A DNA stretch of 64,000 nucleotides, taken from assembly GCF_001761325.1 (NCBI RefSeq), contig NZ_CP017478.1, positions 1,308,001 to 1,372,000 on the forward strand, read 5' to 3'. The stretch is from Urechidicola croceus (GTDB lineage Bacteria > Bacteroidota > Bacteroidia > Flavobacteriales > Flavobacteriaceae). Made by a program: the position numbers and the translations under genes. Positions 52,075 to 60,517 of this stretch are shown here, in pieces (the stretch's first letter is position 1; each line of letters starts with the position of its first letter). Under the pieces are notes generated by a model. The model did not search any database and was not told the origin of the DNA. It saw only the letters and a program-made list of their open reading frames with translations.

Positions 52075-52638
52075 CTAACTATGTTTTTCTAAATATTGAA
52101 AAAATCCACTTAAATTAAGTGGATTTTTTTTCTTTTTATGCCGAATATAATTTCCTGGAGGACTTATTTCTATTGGAGAAACTTTTAAAAGAATACTCTC
52201 ATTTACAAAAGTTCTAAACTCTTCTCGGTACCAATGCTTTCTGTCAATCCAAAAATTATTAAAACACTTCATATTTGTTAAATCTATAAACATACACTCT
52301 AGTCCTTTCCAATAACTCATATTAAGATCTCCTTTTTGCATCAGTTCAAAACTATTTTCAAAAATACGCATCGCATTTCCAATGATAGTATACCATTGAA
52401 GTCTTTCTAAACTTGTTAATTTATCAGATACTGCAGCTTTATTAAAAACTTTTCCAAGCGAATCATCGGTTGCTAACATGGCAAGCATATTTCTTAATTC
52501 AGTTGATGTTAAACAAGCTGCTCTTGATCTACTATCTTTAGCATTTTGTTTTATCTGAATAGCTAAATAAATAATGGATACAACTACACATATAGAAGCC
52601 AATGTTTGACTTATATAATAAACACTTTCTAAATTCAT
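52075..52638 (-). CDS. Hypothetical protein with one N-terminal membrane helix
   Basis: 187 aa. One membrane helix near the N-terminus (about 8-27, TLASICVVVSIIYLAIQI) is followed by QNAKDSRSRAACLTSTE and a helical domain with many aromatic residues. This pattern (YISQTLASICVVVSIIYLAI plus QIKQNAK) is common in small proteins of marine bacteria with no known function. The last 18 codons run through a 13-bp terminator hairpin, so the original stop may have been lost. It lies 17 bases after the flavin oxidase gene on the same strand. Confidence 0.7.
   Translation of the reverse strand: MNLESVYYISQTLASICVVVSIIYLAIQIKQNAKDSRSRAACLTSTELRNMLAMLATDDSLGKVFNKAAVSDKLTSLERLQWYTIIGNAMRIFENSFELMQKGDLNMSYWKGLECMFIDLTNMKCFNNFWIDRKHWYREEFRTFVNESILLKVSPIEISPPGNYIRHKKKKNPLNLSGFFQYLEKHS
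52099..52129. terminator. Terminator hairpin inside the 3' end of a coding frame
   Basis: Perfect 13-bp stem (arms 52099-52111 and 52117-52129) with a 5-base loop and A/T tracts on both sides, so it can act in both directions. It lies 22 bases before the stop codon of the minus-strand hypothetical gene and encodes part of its tail. Confidence 0.8.
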
Positions 52639-52655
52639 AGATGTAAATTTTAAAA

Positions 52656-54044
52656 TTACTTTGGTTTTATATTCTGATTGACTCTAAATAGGTTATTTGG
52701 GTCATATTTTCCTTTTATTTTAGTCAATCTATCATAATTGTGCTTGTAACTAGCCTGAACACGTTCTTGTCCTTCATCCATCATAAAATTTGAATAGGCT
52801 CCACCAGAAGAATACGGATGTAAGGCAGACCAATAATCTTTACACCAATTTGTAATTTTATCAGCATCTTTGGGATATGGAGACACACCAACTATTACTC
52901 CAGCATATTTTGAATCTCTATATGCCCATGGAGTTTCATCTGCTCCAACTCTACTTGCTGCACCACTTATTGGATATAAATGCATTTGAGATAATGGTGT
53001 TGGAATTTTTGAACCGAATTTTAAATGCTCTGCTCTTAATTCCGAGCCTAATTCTTTAAAGAAATCTGCTCTCCAATACCATTGTAAGCCATGTGGTAAC
53101 ATTCCATCAAACATAGTTTGAATTGCAGGGTAAGGCATTTCTCCAACATGAGCAAATACAGGATTTAAAGCCAATACAGGTCTGAATAATTCATCAAATT
53201 CAGTTTGACTTCCGGTATAACACCAAACAATTCCACAAAATTTTTTATTATGTAATGATTCTGGAAATGGTGGTCCTGGAATTATCATTTCTGCAATAAA
53301 ACCATTTAACTCATCTGGTGCATTATGAATAAAATTATGATACCACTTCATTATCTCTTCAGTTTGTTCTACTGGCCATAAAGTTGGACCTCCAATAACA
53401 TTTTTTACAGCATGTGCTTGAAATTTAAATGATGTCACAATTCCAAAGTTCCCACCTCCTCCACGGATAGCCCAAAACAAATCTGGATATTGATCTTTAT
53501 TTACAGTAACAATAGATCCATCTGCTAAAACCATATCTGCTTCTAACAAGTTATCAATTGTCAATCCATATTTACGCGACAAATGACCTACACCTCCACC
53601 AAGAGTCAATCCTCCAACTCCTGTACTTGAAATGATTCCTGCTGGAACTGCAAGTCCAAAAGGATGGGTTGCATGATCCACTTCTCCCCAAAGATTTCCT
53701 CCACCAACTAATACAGTATTATCTGATGTATCAACTCTAACAAATTTTATTCCTGACAAATCAATTACGAGTCCGTTATCACATATTCCTAATCCACCTC
53801 CATTGTGACCTCCACCCCTAACCGCAATTAATAAATCATTTTCTCTTCCAAAATTTACAGATGCTATAACATCTGCAACATCTACACACATCGCAAATAA
53901 ATCTGGATGTTTATTTATCATTCCATTATACACTTTTCTAGTTTCGTTATAATCATCATCTGATGGCATAACAATATCTCCACGTAATTGTGAAGCAAAC
54001 TCCTCAATAACTAAAGTTTCTAAATTTTTTACTGACTTTTTCAT
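52656..54044 (-). CDS. FAD-binding oxidoreductase (berberine-bridge type)
   Basis: 462 aa, PCMH-type FAD-binding domain plus C-terminal berberine/BBE segment. Signatures: LIAVRGGGHNGGGLGICDNG near residue 83 (the His of the GGH motif is the usual covalent FAD site), PAGIISSTGVGGLTLGGGVG near 145, FWAIRGGGGNFGIVTSF near 195, and the BBE tail GGAYSNFMMDEG with YDRLTKIKGKYDPNNLFRVN. Such enzymes oxidise sugars, alcohols or alkaloid-like substrates with O2. No signal peptide, so it is cytosolic. It lies downstream of the split AraC regulator on the same strand, a candidate target of it. Confidence 0.92.
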   Translation of the reverse strand: MKKSVKNLETLVIEEFASQLRGDIVMPSDDDYNETRKVYNGMINKHPDLFAMCVDVADVIASVNFGRENDLLIAVRGGGHNGGGLGICDNGLVIDLSGIKFVRVDTSDNTVLVGGGNLWGEVDHATHPFGLAVPAGIISSTGVGGLTLGGGVGHLSRKYGLTIDNLLEADMVLADGSIVTVNKDQYPDLFWAIRGGGGNFGIVTSFKFQAHAVKNVIGGPTLWPVEQTEEIMKWYHNFIHNAPDELNGFIAEMIIPGPPFPESLHNKKFCGIVWCYTGSQTEFDELFRPVLALNPVFAHVGEMPYPAIQTMFDGMLPHGLQWYWRADFFKELGSELRAEHLKFGSKIPTPLSQMHLYPISGAASRVGADETPWAYRDSKYAGVIVGVSPYPKDADKITNWCKDYWSALHPYSSGGAYSNFMMDEGQERVQASYKHNYDRLTKIKGKYDPNNLFRVNQNIKPK

Positions 54045-54212
54045 TTTTTGGTATTTTACTGGTTAGTAGCTCGTTAATTTATATTAAACAAATATTTAAC
54101 ACTACAAAATTGTGATATATATACCTGAAAAAATGCTACTTTTAGTTCAAAAAAGTATACAATTGATTCTTTTTTAATTTTAAAATAAAAAGTTCATTAT
54201 TGAATAATTTAT

Positions 54213-54824
54213 TTATTGAGTATTCTGTTTAGAATAAACTGAAGGTAAGATTCCATAAACTTCTTGAAAACGTTTTGAGAAATATGCGGGACTATTAAAT
54301 CCTGTTTGAAAGGCTATTTCTGATATATTCTCATCGTTTTTATTCAACAGATTTAAAGCCTTAATTAATCGATACTCTTTTAAAAACACATTTAAAGATT
54401 TACCAGTAGTAGCAATCATTTTTCTGTAAAACTGAGATTTACTAATTCCAAGTTCTTTTGTAAAATAGTCAATGCTTAATGTTGGATTATTCCATTCTTT
54501 CTCAATATAATCCATTAATGAGTTAATAAATCTCTCTTCGCTTGAATTTAAAACATTTAAAAATTCTCCACTTAATTCAATATTTAAATTTTCGCTTTCA
54601 TATAAGTCTTTAACTTCTGATGACACAGCAATATTTTTTATAGTTGTATCACACAAACGATCTGCCATTTTTATGGTATCCTCAAAAATACTTTCTTTAT
54701 CTGTCACAGGAATTCCAGCACTAATACCTATTCTAAATTCTATATCTGGGGTAATAACAAAATTATATATTTCCATTATTTTTTTGGCACAATCAACGGC
54801 ACTTGTCACAGTATCAAAAGACAT
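54213..54824 (-). CDS. Cyclase-like / AraC regulator, 3' part of a split gene
   Basis: 203 aa as an independent ORF. Residues about 1-75 resemble the end of a class III nucleotidyl-cyclase fold (EFRIGISAGIPV, IKMADRLCDTTIKNIAVSSE), and residues about 105-200 are an AraC helix-turn-helix (LGISKSQFYRKM, then ISEIAFQTGFNSPAYFSKRF). The reading frame stays open upstream of this ATG to about 54962, encoding HNGRIVKQEIDRFL, which matches the rest of the cyclase-like fold. The ATG therefore is not the natural start, and the protein is the C-terminal part of a DUF4242-cyclase-AraC regulator whose first part lies in another frame. Confidence 0.75.
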   Translation of the reverse strand: MSFDTVTSAVDCAKKIMEIYNFVITPDIEFRIGISAGIPVTDKESIFEDTIKMADRLCDTTIKNIAVSSEVKDLYESENLNIELSGEFLNVLNSSEERFINSLMDYIEKEWNNPTLSIDYFTKELGISKSQFYRKMIATTGKSLNVFLKEYRLIKALNLLNKNDENISEIAFQTGFNSPAYFSKRFQEVYGILPSVYSKQNTQ

Positions 54825-54956
54825 TAGAAATCTATCTATTTCTTGCTTTACAATTCTGCCATTATGTATAGATATACATTTAGAAATTGATTTGTGATAT
54901 CCACGAATTGCAGTATTTAAGGTTTTAATTTCTGATGTTCTTAAAACCTCTTTTTG
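54825..54956 (-). other. Frame-crossing region with slip site and hairpin
   Basis: Cryptic coding region joining the two halves of the regulator. On the minus strand the DUF4242 frame reads ATC-AAA-AAG-AGG-TTT-TAA (54958-54941). A -1 slip at A-AAG, or one extra A in the run at 54951-54955, continues into the AraC frame as EVLRTSEIKTLNTAIRGYHK and on. A perfect 9-bp inverted repeat (arms 54941-54949 and 54920-54928, 12-base loop) begins right after the AAG. Confidence 0.7.
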
Positions 54957-55309
54957 ATTTTAACAACAGTCAGTGTCCTAAATGCAGGATCATTAATAAT
55001 ATTGAGAGTCGTTTTTTTAGATTTTTTAGGATCTTCAATTCTACCTAAAAAAGATTCAACAATTGTATCGTTTACCTCAATAATACGTTTTGGAACTGCA
55101 CCATGTGCTTGATTATGTAAATCTATGATTGCCTGCTTATTAGAAGCATTAATTAAACAAAATGCAGTTTGCCGTTTTTCATCACACCAATAGGTCAAAC
55201 CACGACAATTGTATTTGTGTTCAATTTCTAAATCAGCTTGATGCATTTCAGCAACGTGAGCAGCTGATACTCCATCTGGTAGTTCGTGAAAATCCATGAA
55301 TATTGGCAT
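54941..55309 (-). CDS. DUF4242 (nickel-binding-like) domain, 5' part of a split gene
   Basis: 122 aa from the ATG at 55309 (MPIFMDFHELPDGVSA), which matches the family start. An upstream ATG (55333) adds 8 residues. DUF4242 proteins are small ferredoxin-like-fold proteins, some reported to bind nickel. Here CRGLTYWCDEKRQTAFCLIN and HGAVPKRIIEVND are the core. It ends at a TAA only 9 bases after an A-rich slip site. In relatives I recall, this domain is the N-terminus of one long chain with the cyclase-like and AraC domains, so the stop here separates what is normally joined. Confidence 0.8.
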   Translation of the reverse strand: MPIFMDFHELPDGVSAAHVAEMHQADLEIEHKYNCRGLTYWCDEKRQTAFCLINASNKQAIIDLHNQAHGAVPKRIIEVNDTIVESFLGRIEDPKKSKKTTLNIINDPAFRTLTVVKIKKRF

Positions 55310-55361
55310 AGTATGATTTTTTAATTTATACATTCAGGGAGTTGACAACAATATACGAATA

Positions 55362-55385
55362 TTCATAGTATTAATATTCTATGAA
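55362..55385. promoter_or_regulatory. Inverted repeat upstream of the DUF4242-AraC gene
   Basis: TTCATAG-N10-CTATGAA, a perfect 7-bp dyad about 55-75 bases upstream of the DUF4242 start. It is a candidate operator, possibly for autoregulation by the AraC domain. Confidence 0.35.
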
Positions 55386-55418
55386 CAAATATTTTAAAAT
55401 TTAAATAAATTCTAAACA

Positions 55419-55450
55419 AAAAAAAATCCCCAACTTTCGTTGAGGATTTT
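55419..55450 (-). terminator. Intrinsic terminator of rpmE2
   Basis: On the minus strand the stem AAATCCTCAAC / GTTGGGGATTT with loop GAAA is followed by a long U run. It lies about 23 bases after the rpmE2 stop. Confidence 0.85.
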
Positions 55451-55472
55451 AAATATTTTTTTAACTAAAATA

Positions 55473-55724
55473 TTACTTTTTAAATTTAGCATATTTAGTC
55501 TTGAACTTATCAATACGTCCTGCAGCATCGATTAATTTTGTTTTACCAGTATAGTAAGGGTGAGATGTTCTTGAAATCTCTAATTTTACTAATGGATATT
55601 CAACACCATCAACTTCAAGAGTCTCTTTAGTGTTTGCAGTTGAGCGAGTTAAAAACACATCATTGTTTGACATATCTTTAAATGCTACCATTCTATAATT
55701 TTCAGGGTGGATACCTTTTTTCAT
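55473..55724 (-). CDS. rpmE2: Ribosomal protein L31 type B
   Basis: 83 aa, 50S subunit protein L31 of the longer B type: [17 protein letters not shown] at the start, [20 protein letters not shown] (about 51-70) in the middle. It has no cysteine, so it is the zinc-independent (C-minus) form. This form takes over under zinc limitation in species with both paralogues; whether this genome has the other form is not visible. It has its own promoter and terminator. Confidence 0.97.
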   Translation of the reverse strand: MKKGIHPENYRMVAFKDMSNNDVFLTRSTANTKETLEVDGVEYPLVKLEISRTSHPYYTGKTKLIDAAGRIDKFKTKYAKFKK

Positions 55725-55773
55725 TTTTTTTATTTTTATATCACGCTTTTTGACGTAACTAATTTTGAGTGTG

Positions 55774-55802
55774 CAAATTTAACTATATTTTTTAATTTTC
55801 AA
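55774..55802 (-). promoter_or_regulatory. Promoter of rpmE2
   Basis: On the minus strand TTG (55802-55800), 18 bases, TAAATTTG (55781-55774), a full flavobacterial match. The predicted start near 55767 leaves a leader of about 43 bases. Confidence 0.65.
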
Positions 55803-55856
55803 ACAATAAAAGTATTTTATTTGTATATAGAATAAGTACTTACAAAAAAACACATT

Positions 55857-56888
55857 ATGTCTTTTAAACAAATTTTACCATTTCTATTAATTGTGACTAT
55901 CATTACCTCTTGTAAAACTGAATATAATTTTAGTCTAAAAACACCTAAAAAACTGAATATCAACAATAAATTAAATATTACATTTAATGATAAAAATAAA
56001 AACTCTATTGATTCTGTTCAATTTTCAATAGATAATAATATCATTAAAACTGGAACAAACCTTACAACTAAGATTGATATTTCAGACTACAAACTGGGAA
56101 GACATACTGTAAATGCAGTTGTTTTTTATGAGGGTAAAACAAAAAAAGTAACCAATACTATCTATTTTCTTGCAGATGAAGAGCCTGTTGTCTACGACTA
56201 TAAGGTTATAAATACATTTCCTCATGATAAAAATGCATACACTCAAGGTTTAGAAATTCATAACGGATTTTTATATGAAAGTACAGGGCATAGAGGTAAA
56301 TCTACATTGAGAAAAGTAGAGTTAACAACTGGTAAAGTTTTAAAACAAATTAATCTTGATAATCAATATTTTGGTGAAGGAATTACAAAATTTGGTGATG
56401 AAATCTTTATGCTTACTTGGCAAAAAGGAGTTGGATTTATTTACGATTTTAATTCATTTGAACAAAAAAACACTTTCAAATATAAAAACAGTATTGAAGG
56501 ATGGGGTCTTACTAATAATGGAGAAAAATTAATTAAAACTGATGGAACAGAAAGAATATGGTTTTTAAACCCAAGTAATCAAGCAGAAGAAAGTTATATT
56601 GAAGCATATACCAACAAACGAAAGGTTGAAAAGTTGAACGAATTAGAATATATAGATGGAAAAATTTATGCCAATATATACCAGCAAAACTCTATTTTAA
56701 TCGTTGATTCCAACTCCGGAAAAATTGAAGGTGTAGCCAACTTAAATGGGCTCCGTGATATGGTTGAACAACATCCTCAATTAGACGTACTCAATGGTAT
56801 TGCTTATGATAAAGAAACCAAAAAGTTATATGTAACTGGAAAAAATTGGAGTAAATTATTTGAAATAGAATTGATAAAAAGAAATTAA
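55857..56888 (+). CDS. Glutaminyl-peptide cyclotransferase lipoprotein
   Basis: 343 aa. Lipobox Cys19 (ITSCKTE) anchors it in the envelope. An N-terminal Ig-like domain (about 25-105) comes before the five-bladed beta-propeller of bacterial/plant-type glutamine cyclotransferase, with INTFPHDKNAYTQGLEIHNG near 120, FGEGITKFGDEIFMLTWQ near 180, LNELEYIDGKIYANIYQ near 260 and VLNGIAYDKETKKLYVTGK near 315. It converts N-terminal Gln of exported proteins to pyroglutamate. In Bacteroidota, mature secreted proteins often begin with Gln, which fits a surface role. Single-gene, ahead of another lipoprotein. Confidence 0.92.
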   Translation: MSFKQILPFLLIVTIITSCKTEYNFSLKTPKKLNINNKLNITFNDKNKNSIDSVQFSIDNNIIKTGTNLTTKIDISDYKLGRHTVNAVVFYEGKTKKVTNTIYFLADEEPVVYDYKVINTFPHDKNAYTQGLEIHNGFLYESTGHRGKSTLRKVELTTGKVLKQINLDNQYFGEGITKFGDEIFMLTWQKGVGFIYDFNSFEQKNTFKYKNSIEGWGLTNNGEKLIKTDGTERIWFLNPSNQAEESYIEAYTNKRKVEKLNELEYIDGKIYANIYQQNSILIVDSNSGKIEGVANLNGLRDMVEQHPQLDVLNGIAYDKETKKLYVTGKNWSKLFEIELIKRN

Positions 56889-56941
56889 ACAAACAATATT
56901 AAATTTTAATAAAAGTTATATTTTTATACCAAACCATTTTT

Positions 56942-58471
56942 ATGAAAAACTATTGGCTATTTTTATCACTAACCATACTAATTTTATTGGCTTCATGCCG
57001 AGATGACTTTGAAACAATTCCAAGTAGTGGTGATTTATCATTTTCAAAAGACACAATATACTTAGATACTGTATTTACCAACATAGGCTCAAGTACCTAT
57101 AATCTTAAAGTATATAATAAAAGTGGTAATGATATCAATATTCCAAGAATTGAATTAGGCTTAGGCGAAAACTCAAATTATAGGTTAAATGTAGATGGAG
57201 TGCCTGGTAAATCTTTTCAGGATGTTGAAATATTAGCAAAAGATAGTTTATATATTTTTGTTGAAACTACCATTGATTACAATAATGTTACAGATCCGCT
57301 TTATATAGATGAAATTCTATTTGACAATGGCGAAAACCTTCAAGATGTACATTTAGTTACTCTTGTTCAAGATGCTAATTTTTTATTCCCTTCAAAAAAC
57401 GCTCAAGGTATTATTGAAACTATCAGTCTTGGTACAGATAGTGAAGGTGAATCAATAGATATTCAAGGATTTTACTTAGATGACAACACTACTTTTACTG
57501 ATGAAAAACCTTATGTAATCTACGGATATCTTGCTGTGCCTGAAGATAAAACTCTTACAATTGAAGCGGGAACTAAATTACATTTCCATGCTAATTCAGG
57601 GTTGATTGTTGATAAAAATGCTTCGCTAAAAATTAATGGTGAATTAGAGAATCAAGTACTGATTGAAGGTGACCGATTAGAACCAGAATTCAGCAATATT
57701 CCTGGTCAATGGGGTGCAATTTGGTTAAGAGCAGGTAGTAAAGATCATGAAATAAACTACGCAACAATTAAAAATGGTGATATTGGAATTCTTTTAGATT
57801 CAATTGGAAGTGACGCCTCTCCTACTCTAACTATTAAAAACTCTAAAATTTACAATCAATCAAATTATGGAATTTTAGGCAGAGAAACCAATATTATGGG
57901 AGAAAACATTGTGATTAATAATGCTGGACAATCTTCACTAGCTTGCACAATTGGAGGAACTTATAATTTTACCCATTCAACATTTGCCAATTATTGGAAT
58001 AATAGCCTTAGACAGTTTCCAACGGTACTTATAAATAATTTTTTTACGTATATTGACAATGGTGCTGAAATTGTTGAAACTAGAGATTTATTTGAAGCCA
58101 ATTTTACAAACTGTATAATTTATGGCAGTAGTAATATTGAGTTAATATTGGACAACGTTCAAGGCTCTATGTTCAATTACAACTTCAAAAATAATTTACT
58201 AAAGTTTGATGATTATAATAACTCATTGACTGATATTCCAGAATATGATTTCTCAGATTTAACACATTTTCAAGGAAATATATTCAATGAATTAACTGAT
58301 TTTAAAGACCCTTATGAAAATGAATTAATTATTGGAGAAGAATCTGCTGGAATAAATATGGCTGATGCAATTGGGGCTACACAAGTAACTCAAGATATTC
58401 TTGGTGTAAATCGAATTACCAATCCAGACATTGGCGCATATCAGCATATAATATTTGTAGACGAAGATTAA
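56942..58471 (+). CDS. Beta-helix surface lipoprotein
   Basis: 509 aa. Lipobox Cys19 (LLASCRDD). An N-terminal beta-sandwich (about 30-150; SKDTIYLDTVFTNIGSSTYN) with a pattern of proteins that cap surface structures is followed by a right-handed parallel beta-helix (about 185-400; TLTIEAGTKLHFHANSGLIV, then IKNGDIGILLDS and LTIKNSKIYNQSNYGILG), the kind seen in polysaccharide-binding and adhesin proteins. No catalytic site is evident. It follows the glutaminyl cyclase gene after 53 bases and is convergent with the amidohydrolase gene, abutting it. Confidence 0.8.
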   Translation: MKNYWLFLSLTILILLASCRDDFETIPSSGDLSFSKDTIYLDTVFTNIGSSTYNLKVYNKSGNDINIPRIELGLGENSNYRLNVDGVPGKSFQDVEILAKDSLYIFVETTIDYNNVTDPLYIDEILFDNGENLQDVHLVTLVQDANFLFPSKNAQGIIETISLGTDSEGESIDIQGFYLDDNTTFTDEKPYVIYGYLAVPEDKTLTIEAGTKLHFHANSGLIVDKNASLKINGELENQVLIEGDRLEPEFSNIPGQWGAIWLRAGSKDHEINYATIKNGDIGILLDSIGSDASPTLTIKNSKIYNQSNYGILGRETNIMGENIVINNAGQSSLACTIGGTYNFTHSTFANYWNNSLRQFPTVLINNFFTYIDNGAEIVETRDLFEANFTNCIIYGSSNIELILDNVQGSMFNYNFKNNLLKFDDYNNSLTDIPEYDFSDLTHFQGNIFNELTDFKDPYENELIIGEESAGINMADAIGATQVTQDILGVNRITNPDIGAYQHIIFVDED

Positions 58472-59752
58472 TTATTGTTTGTACACTTTTCCATCTTTCA
58501 TAACAAAAATTACATTTTCCATCGTGTGAATATTTTCAGTTGGATTATCATCAACAGCAATAATATCTGCTAATTTTCCAATTTCAATAATTCCAATTTC
58601 ATTTGACATTTTCAAAATCATAGCGTTTGTTGTAGTTGCTGATTTTATTGTTTCAATTGCAGGCATCCCTACCTCAACCATATAACCAAATTCCTTACCA
58701 TTTTTACCATGTTCAAATACTCCAGCATCTGTACCAAAGGCAATTCCTACTCCTTTCTTATATGCTTTTCCAAAAGTTGTTTGAATTTTCGGTCCAATTT
58801 CTAATGCCTTTGGAACAATAATTTCAGGATAAAATCCATTAATCTTTGCCTTGTCACTAACTTCCTTACCTGCAGTAATTGTAGGTACATAGTACACATC
58901 GTATTTTTTCATCAACTCCATTGTTTCATCACTCATTAAAGTACCATGCTCAATTGTTTTTACACCACCCAAAATGGCCCTTCTCATACCTTCATCGCCA
59001 TGTGCATGAGCAGCAACATGCATTCCATAATCATTTGCAGTTTCAGTTATAGCCTTTATCTCTTCAACTGTAAATTGTGGGTTTTGACCACTTTTAGCAA
59101 CACTTAAAACACCTCCTGTTGCGGTAATTTTAATTAAATCCGCCCCATTTTTATAACGTTGTCGCACTGCCTTTTTAGCATCTTCTACACTGTTTACAAC
59201 TCCTTCTTTTGGTCCTGGATCACCCAAAAAATCTTTTCTATACCCATTTGTTGGATCTGCATGTCCACCAGTTGTTGCCAACGACTTTTCTGCGGTTAAA
59301 ATTCTTGGACCAACTATCTTACCCGAATTTACTGCATTACGTAATGAAACATTAACCCCACTTCCTCCTAAATCTCTTACTGTTGTAAAACCTGCCATTA
59401 AAGTTTGTTCGGCATATTTTACTGAATTATATGCAATATCTGCATCATTGTCAGTAAACTCGTCAAGATATATTGTTGGACCAAACTCCATCTCCAAATG
59501 AACATGCATATCTATAAGTCCTGGCATCACCGTTTTTGCCTTCAAATCAATTATAACATCATTCACATCATCAGAAAAAATAAATCCTTTTTGAATATCA
59601 ACAATTTTTGTTTTTTCAACTATTACTGTTCTGTCATTAAGAATTTTTCCTGAATGCGTATCAATCAACTTACCACAATGTAAATATGTTTTTTGAGAAA
59701 AAATTGATATTGAAATAAATACAAAAGCGATAAAAATGATTGACTTTTTCAT
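58472..59752 (-). CDS. Secreted amidohydrolase (imidazolonepropionase/prolidase-like)
   Basis: 426 aa. A signal peptide (1-19, SIFSQ) exports it. Amidohydrolase superfamily with two metals: the HxH is in GLIDMHVHLEME (about residue 82), the carboxylated Lys is in ADLIKITATGG, further ligands are in HVAAHAHGDEGM and IEHGTLM, and the catalytic Asp in FGTDAGVFEHGKNG. The group hydrolyses Xaa-Pro dipeptides or similar cyclic amides and is common in scavenging marine bacteria. The exact substrate is unknown. Its gene abuts the beta-helix gene's stop. Confidence 0.92.
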   Translation of the reverse strand: MKKSIIFIAFVFISISIFSQKTYLHCGKLIDTHSGKILNDRTVIVEKTKIVDIQKGFIFSDDVNDVIIDLKAKTVMPGLIDMHVHLEMEFGPTIYLDEFTDNDADIAYNSVKYAEQTLMAGFTTVRDLGGSGVNVSLRNAVNSGKIVGPRILTAEKSLATTGGHADPTNGYRKDFLGDPGPKEGVVNSVEDAKKAVRQRYKNGADLIKITATGGVLSVAKSGQNPQFTVEEIKAITETANDYGMHVAAHAHGDEGMRRAILGGVKTIEHGTLMSDETMELMKKYDVYYVPTITAGKEVSDKAKINGFYPEIIVPKALEIGPKIQTTFGKAYKKGVGIAFGTDAGVFEHGKNGKEFGYMVEVGMPAIETIKSATTTNAMILKMSNEIGIIEIGKLADIIAVDDNPTENIHTMENVIFVMKDGKVYKQ

Positions 59753-59783
59753 ATTATAGAAGTTTAAAATGGTTTATTTTTAC

Positions 59784-59791
59784 CAAATGTA
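59784..59791 (-). promoter_or_regulatory. Possible -7 element of the amidohydrolase promoter
   Basis: Reads TACATTTG on the minus strand, a perfect TAnnTTTG match, about 32 bases before the ATG. No -33 TTG at a proper distance. Confidence 0.4.
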
Positions 59792-59833
59792 TAAAATTTT
59801 AATTAGGGTTAAATAACCGCAAACATTAAGATT

Positions 59834-60514
59834 ATGAAAAATATTGTTGTTACTGGAGCAAGTAGAGGGATTGGTTTTGAATTAATTCAGTTATATGCTA
59901 AAAGAAATTATAATGTATTGGCTATCTCAAGAAATATAAATCCAATTCAGAAACTAAACATTAAAAATATTACCGCCTTATCAATTGATATTTCTGAAGA
60001 AAAGGAGATTCAGAAAGTGTTAAATTTTGTAAAAACAAATTGGAAAAAAGTTGATATTTTAATTAATAATGCAGGAAAATTGGTCAACAAACCCTTTTAC
60101 AAAACTTCTACTGAAGAATTTATGGATGTGTACAAAGTGAATGTTTTTGCAGTTGCAGAAATCACAAGAGTCCTCATTCCTTTTTTCACAAAGGGAAGTC
60201 ATATTGTTACTATCAGTAGTATGGGTGGAATTCAAGGAAGTGTAAAGTTCCCTGGATTATCGGCATATAGTTCATCAAAAGGAGCGGTAATTACTCTCTC
60301 AGAACTTCTTGCAGAAGAATATAAAAATAGCGGTGTTTCTTTTAATGTACTTGCTATTGGGGCTGTTCAAACTGAAATGCTATCTGAGGCTTTCCCAGAC
60401 TACAAAGCGCCTTTGTCTGCTATCGAAATGGCACAATATATTTTAAACTTTTCACTGACTGGTAATCAATTTTATAATGGTAAAGTTTTACAAGTTTCAT
60501 CTACTACACCATAA
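59834..60514 (+). CDS. Short-chain dehydrogenase/reductase
   Basis: 226 aa classical SDR. NAD(P)-binding TGASRGIGFELI at residues 7-18, NNAGKL near 80, the catalytic Ser in TISSMGGIQGS near 126, and Tyr and Lys in SAYSSSKGAV near 143-152. The Arg after the Gly motif favours NADP(H). The substrate is unknown. It begins a tight plus-strand operon (gaps of 3, 3 and 3 bases) with a HAD phosphatase, SprT-like protein and mannose-1-phosphate guanylyltransferase. Confidence 0.92.
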   Translation: MKNIVVTGASRGIGFELIQLYAKRNYNVLAISRNINPIQKLNIKNITALSIDISEEKEIQKVLNFVKTNWKKVDILINNAGKLVNKPFYKTSTEEFMDVYKVNVFAVAEITRVLIPFFTKGSHIVTISSMGGIQGSVKFPGLSAYSSSKGAVITLSELLAEEYKNSGVSFNVLAIGAVQTEMLSEAFPDYKAPLSAIEMAQYILNFSLTGNQFYNGKVLQVSSTTP

Positions 60515-60517
60515 CCT

